A DNA stretch of 36,999 nucleotides from NCBI GenBank assembly GCA_015655115.1, contig JAATFQ010000065.1, positions 1-36,999 of the forward strand, written 5' to 3'. Positions 1 to 7,267 of the stretch are shown here, piece after piece. Below the pieces are notes generated by a model. It worked only from the letters and a program-made list of their open reading frames with translations. It had not been told where the DNA came from and made no database searches. This DNA is from Sphingobacteriales bacterium. GTDB taxonomy: Bacteria; Bacteroidota; Bacteroidia; Sphingobacteriales; Sphingobacteriaceae. Each line of letters opens with the position of its first letter. Positions within the stretch are counted from its first letter, which is position 1. The position numbers and the translations under genes are program-made.

Positions 1-392
1 CGCAGTGTTTCTGCCCATATAATAGAACCGCCATCTTTTAAATCATCACGGTCTACCGAGGTAATTACACAATGCTTTACCTTCATCAGCTTTACTGAAT
101 TAGCTATTCTATTGGGTTCTTCAACATCAACAGCTTTAGGCCGGCCTGTTGCAACAGCACAAAACGAGCATGAACGTGTACAGATATTACCAAGAATCAT
201 GAATGTTGCCGTACCCGCTCCCCAGCATTCCCCCATGTTTGGGCAATTACCGCTTTCACAGATGGTATGCAGCTTATGGTCATCCACGAGACTGCGTACT
301 TGTGTATACTCTTTGCCCACAGGTAGCTTTACCCTAAGCCAATCTGGTTTACGTTGTGCCGTTTTTGCTGAAACAACTGGAAGTTCTATCAT
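1..392 (-). CDS. lipA: Lipoyl synthase (partial, 3' end outside window)
   Basis: Radical-SAM enzyme that inserts two sulfur atoms into protein-bound octanoyl groups to make lipoyl cofactor in the cytoplasm. The visible N-terminal 130 residues begin [10 protein letters not shown] and contain both expected iron-sulfur motifs: the auxiliary-cluster cysteines in [12 protein letters not shown] and the radical-SAM triad CTRSCSFC, followed by ATGRPKAVD and [13 protein letters not shown], which are typical of LipA. The rest of the gene lies beyond base 1. The start at 392 is the only Met before the conserved region and sits four bases after a consensus promoter box, so the message is probably leaderless. 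The identification is by motif reading and is firm; no frameshift is seen in the visible part. Confidence 0.96.
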   Translation of the reverse strand, partial: MIELPVVSAKTAQRKPDWLRVKLPVGKEYTQVRSLVDDHKLHTICESGNCPNMGECWGAGTATFMILGNICTRSCSFCAVATGRPKAVDVEEPNRIANSVKLMKVKHCVITSVDRDDLKDGGSIIWAETL

Positions 393-709
393 GTGGCAAA
401 GTTAAGCAATAGGTTTGAATTGTTGCAAATTTCGAATGTTTGATAGTGATAATTTACGTTCAAATAGCAAATTCTATACCATTTAGGACTTCCAATGATG
501 CTCCGTACACTGCAATTTCATTGGTCAGAAATGAACAGACGGAGCATACCGCAGTTTAACCATTGCTAAATCGATAATCTGAAATTGGATGTAGATGATA
601 AAAATATTTATTAATAAATTGCTGAAAAATAGCTAGTACACAGCTTGAGGCAATAAGGGTTACAGAAACAAAAATATTATAGTTAATCTTGTACAAATGA
701 AATTTAAAT
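393..709. other. Divergent intergenic region lipA/osmC with overlapping inverted repeats
   Basis: This AT-rich 317-base gap holds the lipA promoter at its left end. Two inverted repeats overlap here: CCAATGA (492-498) with TCATTGG (518-524), and ATGCTCCGT (498-506) with ACGGAGCAT (539-547). They share base 498 and cannot form fully together. A near-consensus -7 box TAATCTTG lies at 684-691, 18 bases before the osmC start. No convincing coding frame is seen. Confidence 0.4.
397..429 (-). promoter_or_regulatory. Promoter of lipA, Bacteroidota type
   Basis: On the minus strand TTTG (426-429) is followed after 21 bases by TAACTTTG (397-404), an exact match to the Bacteroidota consensus TTTG-N19-21-TAnnTTTG. 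Only four bases separate the -7 box from the lipA ATG, so transcription should begin at or next to the start codon. Confidence 0.75.
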
Positions 710-1114
710 ATGGCAACTTCAAAAATAACTTACAATGGTGGTTTGAGAACAACCTCTGTACATGAACGGTCTGGCAATGAAATCATCACAGATGCGCCTG
801 TGGATAATAAAGGAAAGGGAGAAGCCTTTTCTCCGACAGATCTGCTGGCCACCTCTCTGGGCAACTGTATGTTAACTATTGTGGGAATTGCTGCGGCAGA
901 GCATGGGTTCAATATTGATGGGGCAACATGCGAAATCACTAAAATTATGGCAGAGCATCCGCGGCGTGTTTCGGAGATCGTGGCGACCTTTCAGTTTCCT
1001 GCAAATGATTATGCTGAAAAAGACAAAAAGATCATTGAAAGGTCTGCTAATACTTGTCCGGTGTTCTACAGCTTACATCCGGACATTAAGAAAACTATTA
1101 CTTTTAATTATTGA
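710..1114 (+). CDS. OsmC family protein (peroxidase-like)
   Basis: OsmC/Ohr-fold protein, a family of cytoplasmic thiol-dependent hydroperoxide reductases. The 134 residues fit the family size. Both conserved cysteines are present: C53 in SLGNCMLT and C116 in ANTCPVFYSL; the FSPTDLLATSLGNC stretch is the usual signature. The 3' end overlaps the 3' end of the convergent ytxJ gene by 11 bases. The neighbour ytxJ is also a thiol-redox protein, which fits an oxidative-stress role, but whether this is an OsmC, Ohr or YhfA-type member cannot be settled from the sequence alone. Confidence 0.93.
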   Translation: MATSKITYNGGLRTTSVHERSGNEIITDAPVDNKGKGEAFSPTDLLATSLGNCMLTIVGIAAAEHGFNIDGATCEITKIMAEHPRRVSEIVATFQFPANDYAEKDKKIIERSANTCPVFYSLHPDIKKTITFNY

Positions 1115-1436
1115 TTGCTTCGGCCACTTCATCGGCCGATATATCGCTATGTGAAGCATCAAGGACGCAGTTTCCATCTTTGATGAGCAGGATTTGAGGG
1201 GATTCATGACTAACCTGAAATGTTTCAGCTATCTGTGCAGAAATTGCACGGTGGCTGATCAGGTCAAGGAAGTACAAAGGCGTTTCAGCAGGAATACTAT
1301 CCCAGTCTTGCTCGAAACGTCTTTTAGCCATCATGCTCACAGAACAACGTGTGCTATGTTTAAAGATTAAACTATAACCTGACATTGTTTTTATCTCGCT
1401 AACCTGATTAAGGTCAGTTATATTTTTCCATTCCAT
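1104..1436 (-). CDS. ytxJ: Bacillithiol-system redox protein YtxJ (monothiol bacilliredoxin-like)
   Basis: Small thioredoxin-fold protein of the YtxJ/DUF2847 family, linked to removal of bacillithiol from S-bacillithiolated proteins. The 110 residues match the family length. A single active-site cysteine C31 lies in FKHSTRCSVS and a probable cis-proline P80 in SHESPQILLI, as expected for the fold. There is no second resolving Cys in the motif, so a monothiol mechanism is inferred. A tiny lipoprotein gene lies 28 bases upstream on the same strand and may be cotranscribed. YpdA and a CstB-like enzyme at 10.4-12.8 kb support a bacillithiol-using cell. Confidence 0.88.
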   Translation of the reverse strand: MEWKNITDLNQVSEIKTMSGYSLIFKHSTRCSVSMMAKRRFEQDWDSIPAETPLYFLDLISHRAISAQIAETFQVSHESPQILLIKDGNCVLDASHSDISADEVAEAINN

Positions 1437-1464
1437 TGCTTTTCTTTGAATTTTTAAGATAACC

Positions 1465-1584
1465 TTACTTTCTGCGGCTGCCTTTCGGATACGAACTGTA
1501 TGCCGGACAAATACGGTTAGAACAAGCTTCTAAAACCGTAATTGCAAAAAATACGCCAACTAATATTATTGCTACCTTCTTCAT
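1465..1584 (-). CDS. Tiny putative lipoprotein, 39 aa
   Basis: A 39-codon frame starts MKKVAIILVGVFFAITVLEA and continues with C21 in a plausible lipobox (LEAC), then a short basic tail with CPAYSSYPKGSRRK. The N-terminal Lys pair, hydrophobic core and Cys look like a signal-peptidase II substrate with a mature part of only 19 residues. It ends 28 bases before the ytxJ start on the same strand, suggesting an operon. No function is recognised. The hydrophobic signal and good spacing make it more likely real than chance, but peptide or conservation evidence is absent here. Confidence 0.6.
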   Translation of the reverse strand: MKKVAIILVGVFFAITVLEACSNRICPAYSSYPKGSRRK

Positions 1585-1716
1585 TAGATTATATTTAGGG
1601 TTATGAAGCTATCATGGCTTTATTATTCCATTAATTACCTGAGCGTTATGCCCATGATGGTTTCATTTTTTTTTGAATTGCTAATTTACATTATTTACGA
1701 TAAAAAAGCAATTCGG

Positions 1717-2208
1717 TTATGCTGTTGCCAGCAGATGAGCCATTTTAATTGCAGTAATGGCAGCTTCATCCCCCTTATTTCCATGTTTTCCGCCAGATCT
1801 GTCTATGGCCTGTTGTAAGTCGTTAGTCGTCAGCACCCCAAAAATTACGGGTTTACTATACTTGACGCCCACCTGCGTAATACCTTGTGCTACTGCATCG
1901 CAGATGAAATCAAAATGCCTGGTGTCGCCCTGGATTACGCAGCCCAGGCAGATCACTGCATCGAGCTCTGTATGTTTTTTTAACAGGATATCAGCAGCAC
2001 CAGTAAGCTCAAAACTACCGGGAACGGCTACAGAAATGATGTTTTCCGGCAATACACCGTGTTTGATGAGTGTTTCCAGCGCACCTGTATACAGATTACC
2101 TGTAACGTCAGCATTCCATTCTGCTACAGCGATTGCAATTTTATAAGCATTACCATCAGGCACAGTAGTATGAGAGAAATCGGATAGGTTTTTTAATTGT
2201 GTTGCCAT
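1717..2208 (-). CDS. ribH: 6,7-dimethyl-8-ribityllumazine synthase
   Basis: Catalyses the penultimate step of riboflavin synthesis, joining the dihydroxybutanone phosphate and the ribityl-pyrimidine. The 163 residues from MATQLKNLSD have the family motifs VPGSFEL (63-69) and GCVIQGDTRHFD (89-100, with catalytic His near 98), and GVLTTND. A longer frame reaches back to 2304, but its extra 32 residues read through the upstream terminator hairpin and are not family sequence, so the start at 2208 is preferred. A -7 box TACCTTTG ends five bases before this ATG, which supports it. No FMN riboswitch is seen in the short leader. Confidence 0.95.
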   Translation of the reverse strand: MATQLKNLSDFSHTTVPDGNAYKIAIAVAEWNADVTGNLYTGALETLIKHGVLPENIISVAVPGSFELTGAADILLKKHTELDAVICLGCVIQGDTRHFDFICDAVAQGITQVGVKYSKPVIFGVLTTNDLQQAIDRSGGKHGNKGDEAAITAIKMAHLLATA

Positions 2209-2213
2209 GGTGC

Positions 2214-2221
2214 CAAAGGTA
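2214..2221 (-). promoter_or_regulatory. -7 promoter box of ribH
   Basis: TACCTTTG on the minus strand matches TAnnTTTG and stands five bases before the ribH ATG. No TTTG lies 19-21 bases upstream; that position falls inside the terminator hairpin of the preceding gene, so the -33 element would be weak or absent. Confidence 0.5.
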
Positions 2222-2230
2222 AGTATTACC

Positions 2231-2264
2231 AATAAAAAAAGGCCTGCATAAAATGCAGGCCTTT
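2231..2264 (-). terminator. Rho-independent terminator after the TPR gene
   Basis: A perfect 12-bp stem (2238-2249 with 2253-2264, core GGCCTGCAT) closes on an AAA loop and is followed on the minus strand by a T-rich tail (2231-2240). It lies between the TPR gene stop and the ribH start. Confidence 0.9.
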
Positions 2265-2281
2265 GTAAAAATATTTTTATT

Positions 2282-2950
2282 TTATTTAATCTGTGCGTCG
2301 GCACGGGCGATATACTCGTCGATCATTGTCGCTTCCTGACTTGAAGGATACTGAGTTTTAATTTTAGTGTAAGCGTCTTTGGCAGATTTATAATCTTTCT
2401 GTACTTCGTAAACAAGGCCTAATTTCTTAAGGAACATTGGAGAAGTAAATTTGTTACTCGCTTTATCGGCAGCTTTCTTGTAATAAGTAATTGCCTGTGA
2501 GTAATCTTTAAGCTCACTGTATGCATCGCCTAACATGCCTAATGCAAGAGGATCTGCCACCGGACTTCCTGTTTCTGAATATTTTCCCAATGCTTCTGTT
2601 GCTTTTTTGTATTCACCTTTACGCAGATAGATACCGCCAAGATAAAGATTAGCAAGGTTTGCAGATTTGGTGTTGTTATATTCTTCAGCAATCTGCTCTA
2701 AGCCTGGGTAACCACCATCGCCTTTAAGCGCTTTGTTCGCCAGTGAGTCTACACCAACATATTGTTCTGCTTTGTACATTTTTGCTGATGCTTCTTCAGC
2801 TCTGCCTTTTAAATAGACGTTCTGATACCAGAAGAATATGATAACTAGTGCAACTATTGCAGCGGCAATGAATAAAAGGCTTTTAGAGTTTTCTTCTAAA
2901 AAAGTTCCCTTTCTTACATTGTGATTTACTTCTTTTTCGGTTGTGGACAT
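2282..2950 (-). CDS. Membrane-anchored tetratricopeptide repeat protein
   Basis: A 222-residue protein from MSTTEKEVNH with one predicted transmembrane helix at about residues 24-42 (SLLFIAAAIVALVIIFFWY) preceded by a short charged N-terminus, and a C-terminal part with TPR-like helices, for example LYLGGIYLRKGEYKKATEAL and MLGDAYSELKDYSQAITYYKKA. The topology suggests a small cytoplasmic N-tail with the TPR part in the periplasm, like YfgM-type proteins, but the partner is unknown. The frame could start nine codons earlier (2977), yet that extension covers the -7 box at 2975-2982, so 2950 is preferred. It is divergent from recF. Confidence 0.82.
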   Translation of the reverse strand: MSTTEKEVNHNVRKGTFLEENSKSLLFIAAAIVALVIIFFWYQNVYLKGRAEEASAKMYKAEQYVGVDSLANKALKGDGGYPGLEQIAEEYNNTKSANLANLYLGGIYLRKGEYKKATEALGKYSETGSPVADPLALGMLGDAYSELKDYSQAITYYKKAADKASNKFTSPMFLKKLGLVYEVQKDYKSAKDAYTKIKTQYPSSQEATMIDEYIARADAQIK

Positions 2951-2974
2951 TTTCTTATAAAAAATTAAGGATTG

Positions 2975-3004
2975 CAAAAATACATTTTTCAGTTAAAGTA
3001 TCAA
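2975..3004 (-). promoter_or_regulatory. Promoter of the TPR gene
   Basis: Minus-strand TTG (3002-3004) is separated by 19 bases from TATTTTTG (2975-2982), a good fit to the Bacteroidota consensus. The ATG at 2950 lies 24 bases after the -7 box. Confidence 0.65.
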
Positions 3005-3121
3005 TCTATTTTTGAAGTATTTAAATAAAATTTTATATGGGTGCCCGCCGAAACTCATGGCCCTGTCTCAATGAGGAGAAACAAATCTGGCGATAACCTT
3101 ATTTTAACAAAAGCTAAACGG

Positions 3122-3129
3122 TAACTTTG
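3122..3129 (+). promoter_or_regulatory. -7 promoter box of recF
   Basis: TAACTTTG matches TAnnTTTG and ends 12 bases before the preferred recF ATG at 3142. No clear -33 TTTG is visible at the right distance. Confidence 0.5.
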
Positions 3130-3141
3130 GATGTTCATATT

Positions 3142-4245
3142 ATGTGGTTAAAAAATATTACTCTACTCAACTTCAAGAATTATGCTGATGCGGATCTGCG
3201 TTTTTCTAAAACCGTAAATGCCTTTGTAGGCAACAATGGAGCAGGAAAAACAAATTTGCTGGATGCTATTCATTACCTGTGCCTTTGTAAGAGTTATTTT
3301 AATCCTATCGACAGCCAGCAGATAAAAACTGCCGAGGAGCTGTTTTTGATACAGGGCGATTTCGACCGCCAGGATAAGAATGAGAAGATCACTTGTGGTG
3401 TAAAAAAAAACCAGAAGAAACAGTTTAAAAGAAATAAAAAGGAATATGATAAGCTGGCCAGCCATATCGGGCTTTTCCCGCTGGTGATGATCTCTCCGTA
3501 TGACGTAACTATTATCATGGATGGGAGCGAGGAGCGCCGGAGGTTTATGGATAATGTGATTTCCCAGACTGATGCCGCTTACCTGGATGAGCTGATGGTG
3601 TATAACAGGCACCTGCTGAATAGAAATGCATTGCTGAAGCAGATTGCCGCGACACGCCGCTATGATCCGGCATTGCTCGAGATTTTTGACGAGCAGCTGG
3701 TGAACTCAGGACAAAAGATCTTCGAAAAGCGTAAGCTTTTTATGGTCGACTATATCGCGCTGTTCAATAAATACTATCAATATCTTACTGAAGATGCAGA
3801 AGTTGTTACGCTGACTTACCAGTCGCAGCTGAAGGATACAGCGTTCGATGTGTTACTATCAGCCTCCATAGAAAAAGATAAAATCCTGGAAAGGACAACA
3901 ACAGGGATCCATAAAGACGACCTGATCTTCAGTCTCCACGATATGCCCCTGAAAAAGTTCGGCTCACAGGGACAGCAGAAGTCATTCCTGATCGCACTTA
4001 AACTGGCACAATACGCTTATGTTGAAAAGTACAAAGGTTTTAAGCCTTTATTGCTGCTGGATGATATTTTTGATAAGCTGGATGACAGGAGGATGCACAA
4101 GCTGATGGAGATGGTATCTCACCATGACTTCGGTCAGATTTTTATTACTGATACAGGCAAAGAAAGAGTGATGAATATTTTTAATCAGATAAAAGTTCCG
4201 GTAACTTTGTTCGAAGTAATCAACGGGGGGATCCAGCATGCGTAA
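3142..4245 (+). CDS. recF: DNA replication and repair protein RecF
   Basis: ABC/SMC-like ATPase that binds DNA at gaps and helps load RecA through RecOR. From MWLKNITLLN the protein has 367 residues, normal for RecF. Walker A GNNGAGKT is at residues 30-37, the ABC-type signature in FGSQGQQKSF and Walker B in LLLLDDIFDKLD near the C-terminus. An upstream in-frame TTG at 3127 would add five residues but sits in the -7 box, so ATG 3142 is chosen. The last eight bases overlap the start of the DUF721 gene, a common recF arrangement in Bacteroidota. Confidence 0.96.
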   Translation: MWLKNITLLNFKNYADADLRFSKTVNAFVGNNGAGKTNLLDAIHYLCLCKSYFNPIDSQQIKTAEELFLIQGDFDRQDKNEKITCGVKKNQKKQFKRNKKEYDKLASHIGLFPLVMISPYDVTIIMDGSEERRRFMDNVISQTDAAYLDELMVYNRHLLNRNALLKQIAATRRYDPALLEIFDEQLVNSGQKIFEKRKLFMVDYIALFNKYYQYLTEDAEVVTLTYQSQLKDTAFDVLLSASIEKDKILERTTTGIHKDDLIFSLHDMPLKKFGSQGQQKSFLIALKLAQYAYVEKYKGFKPLLLLDDIFDKLDDRRMHKLMEMVSHHDFGQIFITDTGKERVMNIFNQIKVPVTLFEVINGGIQHA

Positions 4246-4528
4246 GCCAAATGATATGACACTTAAAGACGCCATCAGTAAGATGCTGTCGGTATATAGA
4301 TTACGTGGCAAGTTTGATGAAACAGGCGTAGTAGCCATGTGGCCAGAAATAATGGGGACCGCAATCGGGAACAGGACCACCCAGATCTATATTGCCCACA
4401 AGAAGTTATTTGTGAGAATTGAGTCGTCTGTTATAAAAAATGAATTATTAATGGTCAGAACCGGCATCATTCAGAAATTGAATGAACGTGCCGGTTCTGA
4501 GGTGATTACAGAGATTGTATTTCTTTAG
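4238..4528 (+). CDS. DUF721/DciA-like protein
   Basis: A 96-residue protein of the DUF721 family, whose DciA members help load the replicative helicase in bacteria lacking DnaC/DnaI. The pattern MWPEIMGTAIGNRTT followed by IYIAHKKLFVRIESSVIKNEL and a C-terminal LNERAG segment is typical. It overlaps recF by eight bases and is translationally coupled, fitting a replication or repair role. Its stop overlaps the convergent small lipoprotein gene by four bases. The helicase-loading function is inferred from the family; short Bacteroidota members have been less studied. Confidence 0.85.
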   Translation: MRKPNDMTLKDAISKMLSVYRLRGKFDETGVVAMWPEIMGTAIGNRTTQIYIAHKKLFVRIESSVIKNELLMVRTGIIQKLNERAGSEVITEIVFL

Positions 4529-4707
4529 CTTCTGCCTCCGCCAAAAATCTTGCTGATAAGCCAGATTACCAGGGCCAGTACGATAACTACGATAATTACG
4601 CCAGACCAAACGCCGGCTTTAAATATACCTTCTATCAAAGAACAACTAGAAAGTGTTGTAGTTAAAAGGGCAATGAATGCTAGTGGAAGATATTTTTTCA
4701 TGTTCAT
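4525..4707 (-). CDS. Small membrane lipoprotein of unknown function
   Basis: A 60-residue frame beginning MNMKKYLPLAFIAL with lipobox LSSC (C22), followed by a glycine-containing linker and one hydrophobic helix (VIIVVIVLALVIWLISKIF) ending in GGGRS. It is therefore probably a lipid-modified protein with an added transmembrane segment. MKKY two codons in (4701) is an equally good start. Very small proteins of this type are common in Bacteroidota and sometimes carry an unsupported enzyme name; nothing here supports an enzymatic role. It is convergent with the DUF721 gene. Confidence 0.7.
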   Translation of the reverse strand: MNMKKYLPLAFIALLTTTLSSCSLIEGIFKAGVWSGVIIVVIVLALVIWLISKIFGGGRS

Positions 4708-4772
4708 GGGCGTTTGTTTGTGAATTTATTTTAACACAACAAACGATGATTAGAATGGTTTTCCCAAAAGCA

Positions 4773-5492
4773 TTATTTACCATTTACCTTCAGGAGCTCA
4801 ATCTCAAAAATAAGGGTGCTGAAAGGAGGGATGTCCTGTCCGGCGCCGCTTTCACCATATGCTAATTGATATGGAACAAAAAACCTGTATTTTGAGCCTT
4901 TTGACATTAGCTGCATTCCTTCAGTCCACCCAGGGATAACCCTGTCCAGTGATAAAGAAAGCGGCTCATTCCTATCATATGAACTGTCAAATTGTTTGCC
5001 ATTGAGCAGTGTGCCTTTATAGTTGACCAATACAGTGTCAGTTGCCGAAGGCTTTATCCCTTCACCCGCAGTAAGTACCATATATTGTAAGCCGCTTGCT
5101 GTAGTTTTTACGCCTGCAACAAGCTTATTTTTTTCAAGAAAGGCTTTTCCTTCTGCTATTGCGGGGGCAAATTTCTGCTGACTTACGGTTTTGAAAAGGT
5201 TGTTTACTGCTTTTTGTCCGCCTTCAGGGGTAATCACTCTGGATTCACAAGCAAAGGCATCTTTCAGTCCTTTAACCAGTAAGGTGTAGTTAAGGCTGGT
5301 CAGTCCGGTTTTTTTCATTCCTGAAGCCATAGACACACCAAAAGTATAACTTGCAGAATCCAATGTCGTTTTTGGGACTACTGTGGCTGCAGCAGATTTG
5401 CTGGTTTTTTTTAGTGGTGCTTTACGTTTTGTTTGTGCTGTGGCTGTATAAGCACAAAAGGGAATAAGCAGGGCAATAAATAATTTGTTCAT
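4773..5492 (-). CDS. FKBP-type peptidyl-prolyl cis-trans isomerase, secreted
   Basis: Periplasmic proline isomerase/chaperone of the FkpA/Mip type. The 239 residues have a signal peptide (MNKLFIALLIPFCAYTATAQ, cleavage near residue 19-20), an Ala/Lys/Thr-rich linker, an FKBP-N dimerisation domain (about 45-125) and a C-terminal FKBP domain (about 140-236). The active domain shows VLVNYKGTLLNGKQFDSSY, VIPGWTEGMQLM and YGESGAG, the expected substrate-pocket segments. It lies 82 bases beyond the end of ndk on the same strand, separated by a terminator, so it is likely a separate unit. Confidence 0.93.
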   Translation of the reverse strand: MNKLFIALLIPFCAYTATAQTKRKAPLKKTSKSAAATVVPKTTLDSASYTFGVSMASGMKKTGLTSLNYTLLVKGLKDAFACESRVITPEGGQKAVNNLFKTVSQQKFAPAIAEGKAFLEKNKLVAGVKTTASGLQYMVLTAGEGIKPSATDTVLVNYKGTLLNGKQFDSSYDRNEPLSLSLDRVIPGWTEGMQLMSKGSKYRFFVPYQLAYGESGAGQDIPPFSTLIFEIELLKVNGK

Positions 5493-5519
5493 CTGAGGTT
5501 CGTTTTAAAATATATGTTG

Positions 5520-5552
5520 TAAAAAATAAGCACCTTTTTGGGGTGCTTATTT
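5520..5552 (-). terminator. Rho-independent terminator after ndk
   Basis: Stem AAATAAGCACC (5524-5534) pairs with GGTGCTTATTT (5542-5552) around a seven-base loop, with a T-rich tail on the minus strand. It sits directly after the ndk stop. Confidence 0.88.
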
Positions 5553-5574
5553 ATATGTAGTATATTCCGTCAGC

Positions 5575-5994
5575 TTAGAAGCGTTCTGAGGCAGCGAAAA
5601 AGAAATCTCCTTCAATTGCAGCGTTTTCATCAGAATCAGATCCATGTACAGCATTAGCATCAATAGATTTTGCATATTTCTTGCGGATAGTACCTTCAGC
5701 AGCATCAGCAGGGTTAGTAGCGCCGATTAATTTTCTGAAATCTTCAATAGCATTATCTTTTTCAAGAATTGCTGCAACGATAGGTCCTGAAGACATGAAG
5801 GCAACTAAATCCTTGTAAAAAGGACGTTCGCTATGTACTTCATAGAATTTTCCAGCAGTTTCTGGTGTTAATTTAGTGTATTTTAAAGCGATGATCTTGA
5901 AACCGGCAGCAGTAATATCATTGATGATTGCACCGATATGTCCATTTGCTACTGCATCTGGCTTAATCATGGTAAATGTTCTGTTCGTTGTCAT
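5575..5994 (-). CDS. ndk: Nucleoside diphosphate kinase
   Basis: Transfers the gamma-phosphate from ATP to other nucleoside diphosphates in the cytoplasm through a phospho-histidine. The 139 residues from [15 protein letters not shown] have the catalytic H117 in NAVHGSDS and the usual MIKPDAV and [13 protein letters not shown] motifs. A frame starting at 6024 would add ten non-family residues, so 5994 is chosen. It is followed by a strong terminator and is divergent from nrnA. Confidence 0.97.
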   Translation of the reverse strand: MTTNRTFTMIKPDAVANGHIGAIINDITAAGFKIIALKYTKLTPETAGKFYEVHSERPFYKDLVAFMSSGPIVAAILEKDNAIEDFRKLIGATNPADAAEGTIRKKYAKSIDANAVHGSDSDENAAIEGDFFFAASERF

Positions 5995-6021
5995 TATTAA
6001 TATGTGTTGGTTATTTTTTTG

Positions 6022-6029
6022 CAAAACTA
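6022..6029 (-). promoter_or_regulatory. -7 promoter box of ndk
   Basis: Minus-strand TAGTTTTG matches TAnnTTTG and lies 27 bases before the ndk ATG. No -33 TTTG is seen at 19-21 bases. Confidence 0.4.
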
Positions 6030-6089
6030 CATTTTAAACTGTTAATATTAAACATCAAATATTAAGGAATCATTTAAACATTAAATTGT

Positions 6090-6097
6090 TAGCTTTG
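6090..6097 (+). promoter_or_regulatory. -7 promoter box of nrnA
   Basis: TAGCTTTG matches TAnnTTTG and ends 11 bases before the nrnA ATG, predicting a leader of only a few bases. A -33 element is not obvious. Confidence 0.5.
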
Positions 6098-6108
6098 CAG
6101 CGAAAAAT

Positions 6109-7119
6109 ATGCTATCCCTTTCAGAATTAAAAACATTGCTGGCAACGCCGCAGAAAATCGTAATTACGACACATCATAAGCCCGATGGTGATGCCATGGG
6201 CTCATCTTTAGGTTTATATGCCTATCTGATCCAGAAAGGACATCACGTTAAGGTGATTACCCCTACGGATTACCCCTACTTTTTACATTGGTTGCCCAAC
6301 AATTCGGATGTGATGATCTATACTGAAGCTAAAGAACAGGCAGAACAGCTTGTGGCTGATGCATCGCTGATCTTCTGCCTTGATTTCAATGCGTTGAGCA
6401 GGATCAATGAACTGGGTGAGGTGATCAGGAATGCTGAAGGGTACAAGATCATGATAGATCATCATCTTGAGCCTGAAGATTTTGATGATTACAGGCACTG
6501 GAGCATCAATGCATGCGCTGCAGCACAGTTGGTTTACGATTTTATTGTGAATGAGCTGGAGGACGGTGTGATGATGAACAAGGATATCGCTACCTGTTTA
6601 TATACAGGGATCATGACCGATTCAGGATCATTCAGGTTTGCGTCGGCCACTTCTACTGTTTACCGTATCGGTGCAGATTTGATTGATGCCGGTGCAGAGC
6701 ACTGGAGAATTCATCAGCTGGTATACGATAATGCTACTGAGAACCGTTTACGTTTTTTAGGCAATTGCCTGACTAATAAACTGGAGATCTTGAGAGAATG
6801 TAATACTGCCATCATTTCTGTTACTGCCGAAGAGCTGAAGCGCTTTAGCATTGTCACGGGCGATACAGAAGGTATTGTGAACTATGCGCTTTCTATCAAC
6901 GGGATTAAGCTTGCTGCTTTTATTATTGAAAGATCAGATAAAGTTAAATTATCTTTGCGTTCTACGGGTGACTTTCCTGCCAATGAAATATGTAAGAAGT
7001 TTTTCAATGGCGGAGGACACAGGAATGCTGCCGGGGGATACTCGGAGAAAAACCTGGAGGATACTATAGCTTATTTTAAATCTATTTTACCTGAATACAA
7101 AACGCAACTTTTACAATAA
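6109..7119 (+). CDS. nrnA: Bifunctional oligoribonuclease/PAP phosphatase NrnA-like (DHH family)
   Basis: DHH-DHHA1 phosphoesterase that degrades very short RNAs and can dephosphorylate pAp. The 336 residues match the family. Metal-binding motifs are visible: HHKPDGDAMGSS (22-33), D92 in FCLDFN, the DHH triad at 117-119, and the DHHA1 signature GGGHRNAAGG (301-310). It is a single-gene unit between the divergent ndk and the FKBP lipoprotein gene, the latter after a 148-base gap. Bacteroidota lacking an Orn homologue commonly use this enzyme; pAp activity is inferred. Confidence 0.94.
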   Translation: MLSLSELKTLLATPQKIVITTHHKPDGDAMGSSLGLYAYLIQKGHHVKVITPTDYPYFLHWLPNNSDVMIYTEAKEQAEQLVADASLIFCLDFNALSRINELGEVIRNAEGYKIMIDHHLEPEDFDDYRHWSINACAAAQLVYDFIVNELEDGVMMNKDIATCLYTGIMTDSGSFRFASATSTVYRIGADLIDAGAEHWRIHQLVYDNATENRLRFLGNCLTNKLEILRECNTAIISVTAEELKRFSIVTGDTEGIVNYALSINGIKLAAFIIERSDKVKLSLRSTGDFPANEICKKFFNGGGHRNAAGGYSEKNLEDTIAYFKSILPEYKTQLLQ

Positions 7120-7179
7120 AATATACACAAAAAAAAGCTCAAAACAGCTTCATTATCACAAAAAATCAATTATATCCAA

Positions 7180-7242
7180 ATGAAACCATCATGAACTTAC
7201 AGTTCACAAAACAGAATGAATACAAGTTCATGGTAGCTTCAT
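7180..7242. repeat. Imperfect inverted repeat upstream of the FKBP lipoprotein gene
   Basis: ATGAAACCATCATGAAC (7180-7196) is mirrored by GTTCATGGTAGCTTCAT (7226-7242) with a few mismatches. The left arm lies just after TATATCCAA, and a similar TATATTCAA precedes the true start at 7268. The left arm reads as a four-codon mini-frame (MKPS stop). Function is unknown; it could be a leader structure or operator. Confidence 0.35.
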
Positions 7243-7267
7243 AACCGTTAAAAACAAATATATTCAA

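Noticed and set aside
112..405. 97-codon plus-strand frame at the left edge
   Set aside because: It is antisense to lipA, whose iron-sulfur motifs prove the minus-strand reading.
1675..1714. Inverted repeat GAATTGCT/AGCAATTC after ribH as a terminator
   Set aside because: The T-run is on the wrong side of the stem for minus-strand transcription and the loop is 24 bases.
1603..1818. 71-codon plus-strand frame with a hydrophobic start
   Set aside because: It runs into the antisense of ribH; the hydrophobic part is from AT-rich sequence, and no upstream signal supports it.
2209..2304. N-terminal extension of ribH with a hydrophobic stretch (apparent signal peptide)
   Set aside because: The extension is the translation of the terminator hairpin and leader; lumazine synthase is cytoplasmic and starts at 2208.
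4525..4707. Calling the 60-residue protein a phosphatidate cytidylyltransferase, a name often given to such small proteins
   Set aside because: It has one helix and a lipobox; far too short for that enzyme and with none of its motifs.
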